64,000 nt of DNA from Corylus avellana (Eukaryota > Streptophyta > Magnoliopsida > Fagales > Betulaceae), in assembly GCF_901000735.1 (NCBI RefSeq), contig NC_081546.1:24554529-24618528 (forward strand), given 5' to 3'. Below the pieces are notes generated by a model, which searched no databases, was not told the DNA's origin, and saw only the letters and a list, made by a program, of their open reading frames with translations. A program made the translations under genes and the position numbers. This document shows positions 12,850-24,713 of the stretch, in pieces (positions within the stretch are counted from its first letter, which is position 1; each line of letters opens with the position of its first letter).

Positions 12850-14017
12850 AACTATAGAGATAACATGTTTGAGACAACTTAAAGTGCTCGTAATTTCTCT
12901 TTTACGAGGCTTCACACCTATGAATTGTAGGAAATGGTGGAACTGTGTCTTAATTTGGGGAGCTAATGTCTCCCAAATTTTAAAATTGTCCCTCAAATTT
13001 ATGTTGTTTTTATAAAATGTCATTCCAAAATTAACTTTTTACCCTCAAATTTTTATTTTTTAAAATTTTGTCCCCCACCCTTAAATGTCTCGTTCCACCC
13101 ATGATTGTAGGGGTCCTCATCCTAATTAGAAACTTTGCCCCTTCCATAATTTTTTTTTTTTTTTTTTGAGAGAGAGAGTAAGTTGGAGCTTTATCTTGGA
13201 TTAATGGCTAATTAAGCTTTAACAGTTTCAGCGTTACAAGATAGAAGAAAACTACAAGATTTTCTTTATTGAAGGAGAACTTTAATTGAATTGTTTGAAT
13301 TGCATGCAATTTAGACATCCCCTCAAAGAGAGGATGTGGAATCTCCGCCTCAAATAGTTTAGGATATGAGACCCACATGTTGAAAATAGGTGGAGCTCAG
13401 AAGTCTCCCCCATGTGGGCCTGCTAAATTGCGTACAATTCAAACAATCGAATGTATAGATCATCATCCTAACCAAACAGAATAAGGAATTAAAAAGTTTC
13501 TCTATAAATAGGTATACCTAATATGATGCCGTCATCAAGAAAATTTGGTGATACTTCCATTTTTCACAAGTAAAATGCTGAGGCAATTATATTGGGTGTA
13601 TTCAAAGAAGCAATATAATAGGGTTAAGAACTAGTGGTGAATATGGAGTCTTATCACATACAAAAGTAATGAAAACGATAATGATTATATGAAAAATAAA
13701 AATAAAAAAATCACTCTCATTGCTATAGATGGTCATTAAGATGCTCGCCAATCTCATAGAAAAAATGTCAATATCTGTGCTTGTTAAAGTAGCAAAATCA
13801 CTAATACCAAAGACTTTGGACGTTTAAATACATCTTTTAGAATAGGTATACTTTCCACTAGAGAATGCTAAAACAGTTACGGATTAACTTTAATATCATC
13901 ATAAGTTCAAGATTTATCTTGATTAACACATGCTTGATCAACCAGTCTCAGACTCTCAGTTGTGCCATTGGGAAGCATCAGCCATGACAAGGAAAGAATT
14001 CCCAATCATCCCCCCAT
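12850..14017. other. Intergenic, no gene seen
   Basis: AT-rich sequence with several poly-T runs and a short GA run near 13168. No reading frame with a recognisable domain was found. Confidence 0.5.
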
Positions 14018-14026
14018 AAGTTCTTA

Positions 14027-14241
14027 AGAGTAATGCTACTCTTTACACCTGTTTCATACTAACTGAGATGACGTATTTTAAGTAGCTTCTTATATCAATC
14101 ACTTAAAAAAATAAAAAATAAAAACCACTTAAAACACGTCACATGAGCTGATGTGAAATGAGTGATAAAAATCCAAAAATTGATTAGCACTGCAACATTT
14201 TGGATAAAAGTGAGCTAAAAGTGAGGTTTCTAGTATTACTC
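14027..14241. mobile_element. MITE with 9-bp target duplication
   Basis: A 215-bp non-coding element. The left end AGAGTAATGCTACTC is inverted at the right end (GAGTAATACTAGAAACC as reverse complement). Flanks AAGTTCTTA and AAGTTCATA form a 9-bp duplication with one mismatch. The terminal GAGTAAT resembles the MITE at 2806-2954. Confidence 0.7.
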
Positions 14242-14815
14242 AAGTTCATAATAAAGCATTGAGTTGGGGGTAATTTCAATCTCCTCCACCATAATAAGAA
14301 GAATTTGGCACGTCAAATTCAGATCGCCAAGTTAACCAGACAATTGGACAAAATAAAGAAAATAGCATAAAAAAGTTTAGCTAAAATACTTTAGCAAATC
14401 AGAAATTAGTTCGTAGAAGTAAAGAATAACAAAGTGTAAAGTAATAACAGCTGCACAACCATAAAAAGAGACGGGACAAGTTGTGAAGTGCAAATACAAA
14501 ATTTTAATGATATCAAAACTGAGGCATGTCATTTTGAAAAGTTAATAGAATAAGAGCAACAAAGTTTTTTATGATGATAATGATGAAGATGATAACAGTA
14601 ATAACAACAAGAGCAACAAACCATATTTGTTCATGAATCAAAGACAAAATATACAATATATTGACATATACTATCTTACAGTAGAAAATATAAGAGGTTT
14701 CTAAACTAGATTTCTTCCCCAGGATTGCATCTGTCACCAAGAGAGATACCCTTTACTGCAGACAAAGAAGTAGTTGTCATAGATTGAGCCCCAAAGGTGT
14801 AGCGGATGCAAAAAT

Positions 14816-16075
14816 ATCATCAATTCCTACGAATATGATGCAAGGAAATGGATTAATTATTGTGGAGTACAGTTTACATATATATATATACATCATGTCT
14901 GATGCATGCTTCATATAATAATATCTATATGAGTAAGCTGTGAAGCCTGTCAGGGACTTGGAATGGATGGGTTTCTCTTCCTTTGTTTGATCATCCAGTT
15001 GGGCATGTACATCCAAATGAACACCAAATATCAACAACACCAGTGACATAAGCAGTGACGCAGTAGAAGATCAACTGACTGTCCATAATCCTCACACATA
15101 CAACATCAATCCATAATAATCCTTTTTCCATTTAATAAGGTTCTTAACTGTTGAAATTTAAATTATAGCTGCAGTGCAAAACAATGAAAGCAAGTTCAGT
15201 AGTGGATACTTGTCCATGGCAACGCAATTCTTCGTTTAATACAACAGATTCAAAAGAAAGAAAGAAAAAGGAAGCCACTGCCTCTAATCCAAGTCCTGCA
15301 CTACCATCACAAATCTTGGGCACTACCATACCAAAAAAAAAAAGCCACTGTCACATGCTTGTCAATTACTATCAGAAACAAATCAAGAAACAATAGTTTT
15401 AGAGAACACATCCCCCACCCAAAATCATGCCAAAATCAAATCTGCATTTAATGTCCAACAACATCTTACCCTATAAAAACCTAAAAGCCCTTCCAACGAC
15501 TTCTAATGATATCAATCAGCCCATGTGACTCCTGATTGCAACTGTCATCCACTGGCCCAACTCTTCCCCATATTTCAACCCAACAGTTTGCCTTCACAAA
15601 TAATCTCTCTCTCTCTCTCTCTCTCACCCTATAAAAACCTAAAAGCCCTTCCAACCACTTCTAATGATATCCATCAGCCCATGTGACACCTAATTGCAAC
15701 TGTCATCCACTGGCCCAACTCTTCCCCATATTTCAACCCAATAGTTTGCCTTCACAAATAATCTCTCTCTCTCTCCTGAATAACACCACAACCATTTTCC
15801 CAACAAAGACTGATTTAAAAGGTGCTATTTTTTTTTTTTTTTTTTTATCTTTTAAATTCAGAAACCTCCTGATGAACAGGAAAAGAAACACCTTCAGATT
15901 TACTGAATGATATTTAAATCCATTGTCCATACCACTTGAAAGAAAAACCCTATGCAACTCCTCTAGCCTATTGACTACATGAACTGCCATGGTGAACAGA
16001 GAAAGGGAATAGGTAGGCAAGTTGGACAAAGTGATTGAGCTTTTAAGAAGCCTTCAACTTCACTGCCAGTAGTGA
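14816..16075. repeat. Unit 1: left part of the duplicated segment
   Basis: Closely matches 30085-30109 plus 32357-33830, with the LTR element at 30110-32356 inserted in the second copy. The shared start is TATCATCAATTCCTA and the shared end CTTCAACTTCACTGCCAG. It contains a two-copy minisatellite. No coding region is supported; short open frames are not conserved between the copies. Confidence 0.85.
15471..15775 (+). repeat. About 150-bp minisatellite with TATA-like box and (CT)n, two copies
   Basis: Each unit reads (CT)n, then CCCTATAAAAACCTAAAAGC, then TTCCAACCACTTCTAATGAT, then a block ending CTTCACAAATAAT. A TATAAAA motif next to a pyrimidine tract resembles a plant core promoter, but no gene follows on the plus strand. 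The paralogous segment at 32981-33590 has about four units. Confidence 0.85.
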
Positions 16076-17519
16076 TGGAATCCCTAAATATGCAGGTGAA
16101 ATTCAATATGTACATAGATTATGGGTTTGTTTTCAAATTTCTCTACGATGACCATTCTGAAGTTTGTACATTATATCCAATATTGAATAACAGACATTAA
16201 AAAATTCAACCAAGGAATATAAATTCGACAAGTGATGAGCTTTACAAGAAAATGAAGCCACATTGTGCTAGAATTATATTCTGACATCAAACTACTTGTA
16301 TTTAGTAGGTCTGTTACCAAGAATCACAATATTTCAAATATAGTTGCACAACTACTATAGCATAATTAGTCATATTATTGAAACATCAAAAAACGGATGC
16401 TGAGATGTCAAAGAAATCTTTCAAGGTTTGTCTATAAACCAACAGGAATCAAAAGTAAAAGATGCATCACCAAATGAAAAATAACAAAAATTTAGTTGCT
16501 AGATGTGGCTCCCATTGTGGTTCAAGTGAAAATATATTTTTTCTCTTTTGCATTGGAAATTGAAACAGAGTCCAAGTTATTGAAATTGTTCAACTGCCTA
16601 TGCACAAACTGTGACTAATTTTGAAAATATTATTCTTTTTCACCAAGGATAAACTCTCGGTAGCTGAGAAAACTATGCCATGAATTTCAGATTCAGTTTG
16701 GGTATATTCATGTCATATTAACTTTATGCTGGTCCTTTTTCTTAACCAAACCCCCCACCCCCCAAAAAAAAAACCTAGGCGACAAGAAGAAGAAAAAAAA
16801 ATATATAAATCTACCTGAAACAAGGGAAATTGATGAGAAAAGGAAAAGAACAGCAGAAAAATGATCCAGAAGGAAATTGGATATTTAAACTCAATTCAGG
16901 ACTACATAATGAGGCGTGAGATCTCTAAAGTTTAAAAAAAAAACAAAAAAAAACACATACAAATTGTTAACAGGAATTCGATAAACAATGATAAAGAGTT
17001 TCCAGGATCCTGAAATAATGGATTACTTCTTCATGTGCTGATGTAGTCAATGAAGCCTTCCTTGGAAGACAAATGCCCCAGCTAGAAACACATGATTGGC
17101 TTATCTCTCCTTGCTGACACCTTGCCTCCTAAACCAGAATTGCAAACCAAGATCTGTCAATATAACGTTTAAACCACTCTCAAGACAATCTCTAAACTAT
17201 AATAGAACTTTAAGGGAATTACCAGTTTTGAGAGAATACAAGATAAGATCACAGGCAGTTAGGCCAGAATAACACCTCCAGCAATAAAACCATTCGGCAT
17301 GATGAGGCAGTCAATTGTGTATTGCAGGGTTAGAGCTCTCTGGAGACAGCTTTTCAAAATCCATAGCTCAATAGCAGCCAAGAATTCTTCTATAATACAA
17401 ATGAGGATTCATTACTGCTCCGCACCTATATTTTCCTAAGAGGTGGCACTAGCATTGTGAAAATGAGCTCAATACACAAAGACACTGCAGAAATGGTAGA
17501 CGACTTATTTTAAATCCTA
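16076..17519. other. 3' flank of the PPR gene
   Basis: Non-coding. It should include the 3' untranslated region of the PPR gene. The part from 16826 onward is repeated nearly unchanged at 63495-64000. Confidence 0.6.
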
Positions 17520-19265
17520 TTACTTCCCTCTCAAGCTCACGCTCCTTCGCTTCTGGTTTAGTGCAATACGTCTTGCCATAGCAGGATTGTAGAACGTTCT
17601 CATATGCTCTGAAAGCCTATGGATAGCACGAAGATCACCAATGACAGAAAGCTGCATCAAAAATGAATCAAACATCCGATATGGCAATTTCATTCCCTTG
17701 TTTACCACATCTTCCAAAAGGAAACAAGCATCTTTAACCTTATTGCAACAAAAAAGCCCATCAATCATCAAGCAATAAGTACCAGCGTCCTGTGCACAGC
17801 CCCTCTTATCCATCTCACTCCATGCCTCGATTGCCCCATCAGGATCCACCATCTCGAAAAACATTGAAATCAGCATATTATATGTCTGCACACTAGGCAC
17901 ACAACCCATCTCAAGCATTCTCCCATAAAGCCTAAGCGCTTCATCACTCTTTTTATTGTGACAAAGGACCTTGAGAAAACAGTTATACGTAATGATATCA
18001 GGCGGGTAACCTTTATTTCCCATCTCTTCTAAGAACTTGTAAGCTTCCTCAATCTTGCCGGCCAAACACATCCCTTCAATCAGATCCTTGTATGTTGAAA
18101 CATCGGGAAGGCAACCACTATTTATCATGTGCCCCAGAAGTTTGAAGCATTCCTCCATTCTATCATTCTGGACGAGAGCCACAATCATGACTGAATAAGT
18201 TTTAGCAGTAGGTGAAGAAATTGTAGAACCTTTCGTTCTCATGAACTCAAAGAGTTCAGCTGCTTCTGTCACCATCCCTGCTCTGCAAAAGGTGTCAATA
18301 GCAGTATTGTAAGTAAAATTATCAGGCGTATGACCCAATTCAATCATTTCCTCCAGTATCCTCATTCCTCTAGTCGGGTTTCTAACTCTACACCACCCAA
18401 AAAACAATATGTTAAACGTATCAGCATTAGGCTTAACCTTGTTATTCACCCTCTTAAACATGGTTTCAGCATCCTGGACCAGACTGCACTTGCACAAAGC
18501 ATCCAACAGCAAGTTAAAGGCATTGATCTCCGGCTGCGCCTTCACCCTTATCCTCTTCTTCTGGGCAAATTTATGCAAATGGGTCAGATGCTTTTCGGTG
18601 TACTGTCTCAGAATTTTCAACAGAACCTCAACAGGAACCGTACTCTTTTCACGCCTCTTCATGTAATCCAGTAAATCGCAAACTATCCGAAACTGCTTCA
18701 CCTTGTACCTTGTACTAGACAGCATGTCAATCATATCATTATACGCCTGAGGCTCGTGCTCATAGTTTTCTCGATGCCCCGCCCACGTAAAGAATCTAAA
18801 CGCTATCTTCTCCTCAAACCGAAGCCTATGAAGAACCTCAACTACTAATTCAGTTGTCAATTCTACTCCAACTTGTTCCAGAGCCTTCTCCATATTATGA
18901 TATGGATCAGAGTTATCAATAACAGCGTTGTACAACTTATCAGCACCACTCTCTGAACGTTTATCCTTTTTCTCAACATCTTTCACACTAAAATCAACAG
19001 TTGGACACAGTGGGACATTTTCTGAACAAAAGGGCCGCGCAGCGACCTTGAATGCGGCAATGGGATTCGAACAAAATGACAGTTTGACTGAACCCAAACA
19101 AGGTGTTTGTAGTAATGACGCAGAGACAATAAAGTTTGGAACACGACATGCGGGTTCAATAACTTCAATGGGTGGGTTTATATTAAAGCTACAGAATGAG
19201 AAATAGAAAGGAGGGGTTCTAGCTCTGACTCTAACAGCACAGAAATGTTTACAGAGCCTCCTCAT
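17520..19265 (-). CDS. Pentatricopeptide repeat protein, P class, probably mitochondrial
   Basis: Single-exon gene of 581 residues starting at the ATG at 19265 (MRRLCKHFCAVRVRAR). A TTG-started frame six bases longer exists but ATG is preferred. The N-terminus is rich in Arg, Ser and Phe and poor in acidic residues, as in mitochondrial presequences. About eight PPR motifs run from roughly residue 245 to 530, including PNADTFNILFFGWCRVRNP, PDNFTYNTAIDTFCRAGM, PDVSTYKDLIEGMCLAGK and PDIITYNCFLKVLCHNKK. No E, DYW or SMR domain follows, so P class. Such proteins bind organelle RNA and affect its stability, splicing or translation. The sequence recalls Arabidopsis At1g73400 from memory. Coding sequence is absent from unit 2 (deletion at 33830), so within this window this is the only full copy. 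Confidence 0.93.
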   Translation of the reverse strand: MRRLCKHFCAVRVRARTPPFYFSFCSFNINPPIEVIEPACRVPNFIVSASLLQTPCLGSVKLSFCSNPIAAFKVAARPFCSENVPLCPTVDFSVKDVEKKDKRSESGADKLYNAVIDNSDPYHNMEKALEQVGVELTTELVVEVLHRLRFEEKIAFRFFTWAGHRENYEHEPQAYNDMIDMLSSTRYKVKQFRIVCDLLDYMKRREKSTVPVEVLLKILRQYTEKHLTHLHKFAQKKRIRVKAQPEINAFNLLLDALCKCSLVQDAETMFKRVNNKVKPNADTFNILFFGWCRVRNPTRGMRILEEMIELGHTPDNFTYNTAIDTFCRAGMVTEAAELFEFMRTKGSTISSPTAKTYSVMIVALVQNDRMEECFKLLGHMINSGCLPDVSTYKDLIEGMCLAGKIEEAYKFLEEMGNKGYPPDIITYNCFLKVLCHNKKSDEALRLYGRMLEMGCVPSVQTYNMLISMFFEMVDPDGAIEAWSEMDKRGCAQDAGTYCLMIDGLFCCNKVKDACFLLEDVVNKGMKLPYRMFDSFLMQLSVIGDLRAIHRLSEHMRTFYNPAMARRIALNQKRRSVSLRGK

Positions 19266-22059
19266 AGGCAAATGGAGTGACTTTTCTTATTAAGAGATGA
19301 TTGTGGGAGGTTTGGTTTAAGGGGAAGCAAAGGGAGAGAGGACGAGGAGGAGTAGGGAGGAGATTACCAGGCGGTGATGGGCAGCGGAGATGCGCCTTCC
19401 ACTGACTTTGGCTTCGCTCAGTGAGACCCGCTGAAACTGAGAAGCATTAAGCCATGACAGGGGCGAATGTATATGTTAGAATATTTTTATTTTTCTTTTT
19501 TGATTTTTTGTTTTTTGATATTTTTATTTTTCTAAGCAATACAAAAGGATCAACCAGGAGGGGGAAGATGTAGAATAATTTTCATACTAACCAGTAAGAA
19601 AAAAAAATAAAAATAAAAATAAAATCTGTCATCAATTTCTAATTTTATTTGGTCTATATTGCCAATTTTATAGCATCCTAATTTCTTTTTTTGAAAGGGC
19701 ATCCTAATTTTTTTATAAATGCCATTCAATATAATACAATTATATTGCGTTTGATATAGGCCTTTAACAATGGTGGACGTACGTCTCTAATTACCTAAAT
19801 TTCACGTATCATTCTCAAACTATTATTACATTGTTAATGTTTCACAAACTACCAATTGTATCGATGTTCTCTTTAAACTATTAAAAAATCTCAATTCTTT
19901 ATAATTATCTCTCTCTCAACCCTATCACCCGCTCACTGCTGCCACCGTCAAAATCCTATTCCGCCATCTCTCCCATTGCAGTCTCATCGCGAAGGATTGA
20001 CTGCCCTAAAAGGGTATGTCTTTGTGTTGGACATGAGAGTTTATAATTTCATCATCATCTCATGGACAGGTAGTTAAAATATTATTTTTTGTATTATAAT
20101 GGACATGTACTAAAATTTTCAGTTATATATGTGGATATAGTTTACCCTCTTCATTGGCTTGAAGGCATATAAAACGAGAGTATAAGTAGAAACTAACAAA
20201 ACGGTTATAAATAAATCTAAAAAAATCAATTAGAGAGAATTTGAATCAAAGTCTTATTTTAATTTTAATTTTTAAAAATATGAATTGAACATAATTATAT
20301 ATTATTAATTATATATTCATACTTGTAACTAGTATCATATCTTGTGACACTTGATCATTCACATTCACACCAAAAAAAAAAACACTTTCTTTTGTTGGTC
20401 TTTTCCCAACAAAACCACATAATTAAGTACATGACATTGTAACTCTGAACATCCAATACCTAATTATCATCCAATAACATTGTGTCTCTATATAAACATT
20501 TCTCTGAAATTTTGGAACAGGGGCAAGATAATTATTATGTTCTCTGAAGAGACACCTTAGATGAGAGTAAACTTCACCTCATCTGCAATGTATTTTGTTG
20601 TTGTTTTGACATTTTATTGTTTTTTTATTGTTTTTTTTTTTTTTTTTGTGTAATTTGATTAGCTTGTATAATTTTTGTTGTTAGTGTAAGTTTATTATGC
20701 CGCAATATTATTTATTTTTTGTGATGTTTCTCCTATTAGCTATGTGGCACAATAGTTGATAGAATGATGTTATTCTGGTAGTTTCTTTTGAGTTGATGTT
20801 TTTTAAATTTTTTTTTTGTGACACTTTTATAATTTTCATAAAAATTAATTATTAGATTTTGTGTTTGACGAAAATTTTGTGTTTGGCGGACTAGTTTTCT
20901 TATGTAAAATTTTGTTGTTGCATTAAACTATTCTATTAGTTTTTTAAAAGCCTCAAAAATTCAAATTGAGCCCAAAAAGGTTCAAAACCCATTCAGTCGA
21001 AAAAAGTTTTTAGAACTATAAACTCGAATAAAAGCCCAACCCGTATTCCACCTACTGCCCACTACCGCCACCGACTTGGTGGGGTGGTGGCGGTGAATAT
21101 CAAAAATCTCACTCAGTCGAGAAAGGTCAGTGGTATTTCCGACTTACCAACTTTGGCGGTGATCATGAACACCAAGCCCTATTAGAAGGATTTCATCACT
21201 AATAGGAACGACAGTAATTGAAGGCAACTCAGTAATAAGAATGCTTTCACTTTGATTCATGGAGGCAGCCCATCTAATAAGATTATGCGCAAGTTTGTTG
21301 AAAGTTTGTTGACGTTGCAATGAATTTTATCAAACGACCAATGAAGAATGGAATTTGACAGACGATGAGTTTCTAAGATAAAGGGATTCAATCACCAGAA
21401 TCGCAAAAATGACCACTTATAAATCTTAGTCTTTTCCTAATGTTTTGGGCTCTATTAGAAATGTCATGATGTCAAGATGAAAAAAGAAAAAAAAAGAAAA
21501 AAAAAAGTAATTGTGAATAGTTATAATGAAAGAAATAGTTTCCATATTATATGAATTGCATTCCTCTTAGTCCTTTGTAACTCATTCACAAAATAATGGA
21601 AAAATGATTTTGATTTGGTACTTATTTTTGTACGATAGTTTAGGCCTTCTTCCCCTTCTATTGATATTTTGTAATAGAGTAATAATAGAATCCAATCTCA
21701 TCATCATTTCACTATGCTGATATGAAATCTTCATTAAACAACATTAAAAAGGAAAAAAAAAAATCAATAATAAATTGATAATGCCATATGTGAAAAAGGA
21801 ATATGCCATTTAGAAATAACAAAGCTATCATTGAGAAATTAAAAGCTCAAATATGCATCCACACACGGAACATGTCAACGGTATACATAAAACGTTTGCC
21901 TTGCAAGCACAGAGCTTACTCAAGGCAAAGTCACTTTCACTTCAAGTTTACAAGAGCTCAAAAGATAAACAACAAACAAGAAAGCTTCACACACTTAAAA
22001 CTGTTATCAAACAATGTTTATTGTCTGGAAGATGGAGGATGGAGGAGGAGGAGAGGGGT
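19266..22059. other. Region between PPR and DUF247-A
   Basis: Contains the PPR 5' flank (19266-19450) and the 3' flank of DUF247-A (ending near 22059). No gene was found between them. Most of it is repeated in unit 2 (33978-37061). Its distal parts recur in unit 3 (44107-45414) and unit 4 (57644-57790, 59490-59690). Poly-T and poly-A runs lie near 20630 and 21480. Confidence 0.6.
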
Positions 22060-23565
22060 TTAGTTTTTAGGATGCACATGATCACAAATGGTGTAGTGGG
22101 TTTGCAAAAATGTAAGCACCAAGATCACAAACCCAACCAATGCCGGAATCAACAACCATGGCCTTCCAAAATACTCACGCTTGAAGCTCGTCCACTGCCA
22201 ATTGCTCGTCCACTGCCAATTACCCCAACTCAACCTTTTCCGATAATACTCGTTTACATCTCCAAAAACGTCCAACAAAAAAAAGTCATCATTGTCACCA
22301 CGATCTTTATAAATAATGGTCAAGTCCTTGCCCAAGTTATTGATGAATTGTGTGGCCTCGGCGTCAGTCCCAAAGAAATTGTCAATGACTCGACAGTTAC
22401 AAAGATAGTCAACATCCCTAGTAGTGTTGACAAGGCAATCCAACAACGTAACATAATTCGAAAAGTATTTGGAAATGTTGTACGACTGCTCGAATGCCAC
22501 ACAGTTCACTAGCAACGAGCACATTGAGTCGTCGAGAATTATATCGGGCATCTTAATCACACCGTTCTTGAATTTCACATCCAAAAAGGTGTCTGCTATA
22601 TACCGATTGACCTTAATCCCGGCACGACATAGCTTCGTGACACAGGGAATTGGATTGAATGGTCTGATGTGTGTTCCCGAGATTACTTTAGTAGAACGAC
22701 GTGAGATAAATATCAACCGAACAAGGTCAAGCAAATGCAACCATTCGAGCGAACCAGGCATATTTCTAGAGTTTGGAATGACCGATGTGGAGCAAAGAAA
22801 AGTCATGGCCATATAGGACAATGAGTACTTATTGGAGCTAATATTACAGCAAATTCTATATAACGTCTTCAGAACACAAGACGGGATTTGATTCTCAAGC
22901 AGGAGCAAGTCCCTGTATATCTTGGGTAATATTACCATATCTAGCCTGAAGATAGGGATGTCGACCAGGAACATTGTAGCTACATCTAGATCTAGCTGTA
23001 GATCGTCAGCTAGACGTGGAGGTAGAGTTTTAGCTACATCTAGATCTAGATCTATAGCTTCAGCTAGATCTAGATCTCGATAAGGATAAGCTATTTGTAT
23101 AAAAGTCCTGATAAACAACATTAATATAAAACAACCATCAACGAGCATCATTTGAAGGAGCTCATCGCTACTGAGGTTGATGGTTTCGGATTCGGAATAA
23201 CACTCCCTCACTTCCTTTTCAAGTAGACCTAATTCTATCAAGCACTCCTCTAATTTTCCATTTATACTCTCCATTAAGTAGGTGAACCACCGCCACTTGA
23301 GCTCCTCCATCATCTGGAGCCGAGGCTTGCCGTGGTGGTAGGGTCCGAGGGCGACCACCTGGGGCTCGATCGACTTACCGTTTATGTTCTGGAGCCTCGT
23401 AGGAAGCCTGAAGATGCAACGCTTTTCATTGGTTCTTGTTTCAGGAGGCAATGTTGATGTGTCACAGTTGGAGCACCTGTCTCTAATCTTGGCTAGGAGG
23501 CCCTCGTTGTCGTTGACTCCCGGAATATCGACGACGTGAGTAGCTTCTCCTTCCACAATTTCCAT
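22060..23565 (-). CDS. DUF247 protein, copy A (intact)
   Basis: Single-exon plant DUF247 gene of 501 residues. Family landmarks: IFRLPTRLQNINGKSIEPQ (51-69), VALGPYHHGKPRLQMMEELK (71-90), DELLQMMLVDGCFILML (134-150), DMVILPKIYRDLLLLENQIP (209-228), SMCSLLVNCVAFEQ, and a C-terminal membrane helix near 470-490 before VHPKN. The family is thought to be membrane-anchored; molecular function is unknown, although grass DUF247 genes determine self-incompatibility at the S and Z loci. Oddities are an Asp/Leu-rich insert at about 163-195 (DLDLAEAIDLDLDVA) and a tandem NWQWTS duplication at about 449-460, both absent from the sister copies. It is oriented like the PPR gene. Confidence 0.93.
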   Translation of the reverse strand: MEIVEGEATHVVDIPGVNDNEGLLAKIRDRCSNCDTSTLPPETRTNEKRCIFRLPTRLQNINGKSIEPQVVALGPYHHGKPRLQMMEELKWRWFTYLMESINGKLEECLIELGLLEKEVRECYSESETINLSSDELLQMMLVDGCFILMLFIRTFIQIAYPYRDLDLAEAIDLDLDVAKTLPPRLADDLQLDLDVATMFLVDIPIFRLDMVILPKIYRDLLLLENQIPSCVLKTLYRICCNISSNKYSLSYMAMTFLCSTSVIPNSRNMPGSLEWLHLLDLVRLIFISRRSTKVISGTHIRPFNPIPCVTKLCRAGIKVNRYIADTFLDVKFKNGVIKMPDIILDDSMCSLLVNCVAFEQSYNISKYFSNYVTLLDCLVNTTRDVDYLCNCRVIDNFFGTDAEATQFINNLGKDLTIIYKDRGDNDDFFLLDVFGDVNEYYRKRLSWGNWQWTSNWQWTSFKREYFGRPWLLIPALVGFVILVLTFLQTHYTICDHVHPKN

Positions 23566-24360
23566 CGTGGAGTACTCGGCGCGTTTCAGGCTCTTTTCTT
23601 CGTGGATTTTGGTCTTGGGTGTGAAGCTGAAGCTGGCAGGGGAGTGGCGCTGTGTTAAATGGAGGTTTTATGTGGGCCCCGGGTTTGAGGGGAAGAACAT
23701 GTGAGTACGTACTGCTATCATTTCTCTATTAATAGTATTAAAAAAAAAACAAAACAAAAAAAACAGTGAAAGATTAGATTTGTATCCTATTAGCCATGCA
23801 TCTCTATCCACATCTTTAATTAATAGTAAGTATACCTCTCTTTTGCTTAATTATTATATCTCTCTTTTAACAAAATTACATGGCCATGTCACCCGTGTGT
23901 GTATGTATCATGTATGTGAGAATAATAAATCCCAGAAAACAAGCAAAGAAGCGCAAGGAAGATTAAAGGAAATAGAGCTGTAGAATAAAAAGAATAACTA
24001 TAAACAAAATCAAGTACAAATACCTCTTCTGTTTGATGCTGCTTTCTCACTACAGATCGAGTTGCAAAACTTAGTTAATGGCGTACCAATTGAGACCGGT
24101 CACCCTCACATATAAAGCAGCTCAAGCAAAGAAAATTCAGAGCCCAAGCCTACACGGCTTTGAAAGCTTAAGAAGTTTTGAGGCAATTGGAGGAGTAGGC
24201 CCAACCCAAGACTTTGTCGCCTTTGACAGTTCTTAAGAAAATTCTAGCTGTCGCTTTTTTTTTTTTTTTTAATTATAATTCAAGCTATATATCTTGTCCT
24301 TAAATAAAAGCTCAAAGCTATTTACAAAAGAAGCAATTCCACGAGAATTGTAACATTTTG
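23566..24360. promoter_or_regulatory. Upstream region of DUF247-A
   Basis: Non-coding and conserved upstream of the other DUF247 copies (38964-39600, 46834-47650, 61566-62090). The shared block around 24030-24240 includes CACTACAGATCGAGTTGC and, on the minus strand, possible 5' splice donors (GAAGAG|GTATTTG). A non-coding first exon followed by a leader intron would fit, but this is inference. Confidence 0.4.
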
Positions 24361-24690
24361 TTTAGGGGTGTCAATGGAAGCGGTTAAAAACCGTCCGTTA
24401 ACCGTTAACCGCTAACCGCTTAACCGCATTAACCGCTATAGTCGCCTAGCGGTTAGTGGTTAGAGGTTATTGGGTTTACTAACTGTAACCGCTAAGCGCC
24501 TTTTTATATAATATATTTTTATAATTATAATTATAATAATATTTATGCATATAACATAATTACTTGATCATTAAATTACAAAAAAAAAAATTTAGATAAT
24601 TAAATCACAATTTGAGTATTAATATATTATCACTATAATTTATATGATTATATCACATGATCAATTGATCATTAAATCATTTGATTACAT
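24360..24690. mobile_element. Possible hAT-like end with TTAACCGC subterminal repeats
   Basis: The sequence opens AGGGGTGTCAATGGAAGCGG and then carries many copies of TTAACCG or GCGGTTA in both orientations within 100 bp. Dense short subterminal repeats and an AGGGGTGTCAA-type end are typical of plant hAT elements. No right end or target duplication was identified. Confidence 0.4.
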
Positions 24691-24713
24691 AATAACAAAT
24701 TTTATATATATAT

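Noticed and set aside
14777..15049. Minus-strand frame with a hydrophobic start (MSLVLLIFGVHLDVHAQ)
   Set aside because: The paralogous sequence near 32460-32560 has indels that break the frame, so it is probably non-coding.
19266..19271. Upstream TTG start for the PPR protein
   Set aside because: An ATG six bases downstream is the standard eukaryotic start.
24078..24239. Plus-strand ATG frame of about 53 codons (MAYQLRPVTL...)
   Set aside because: The matching sequences at 39387 and 62060 have indels that destroy the frame, so it is not conserved as protein.
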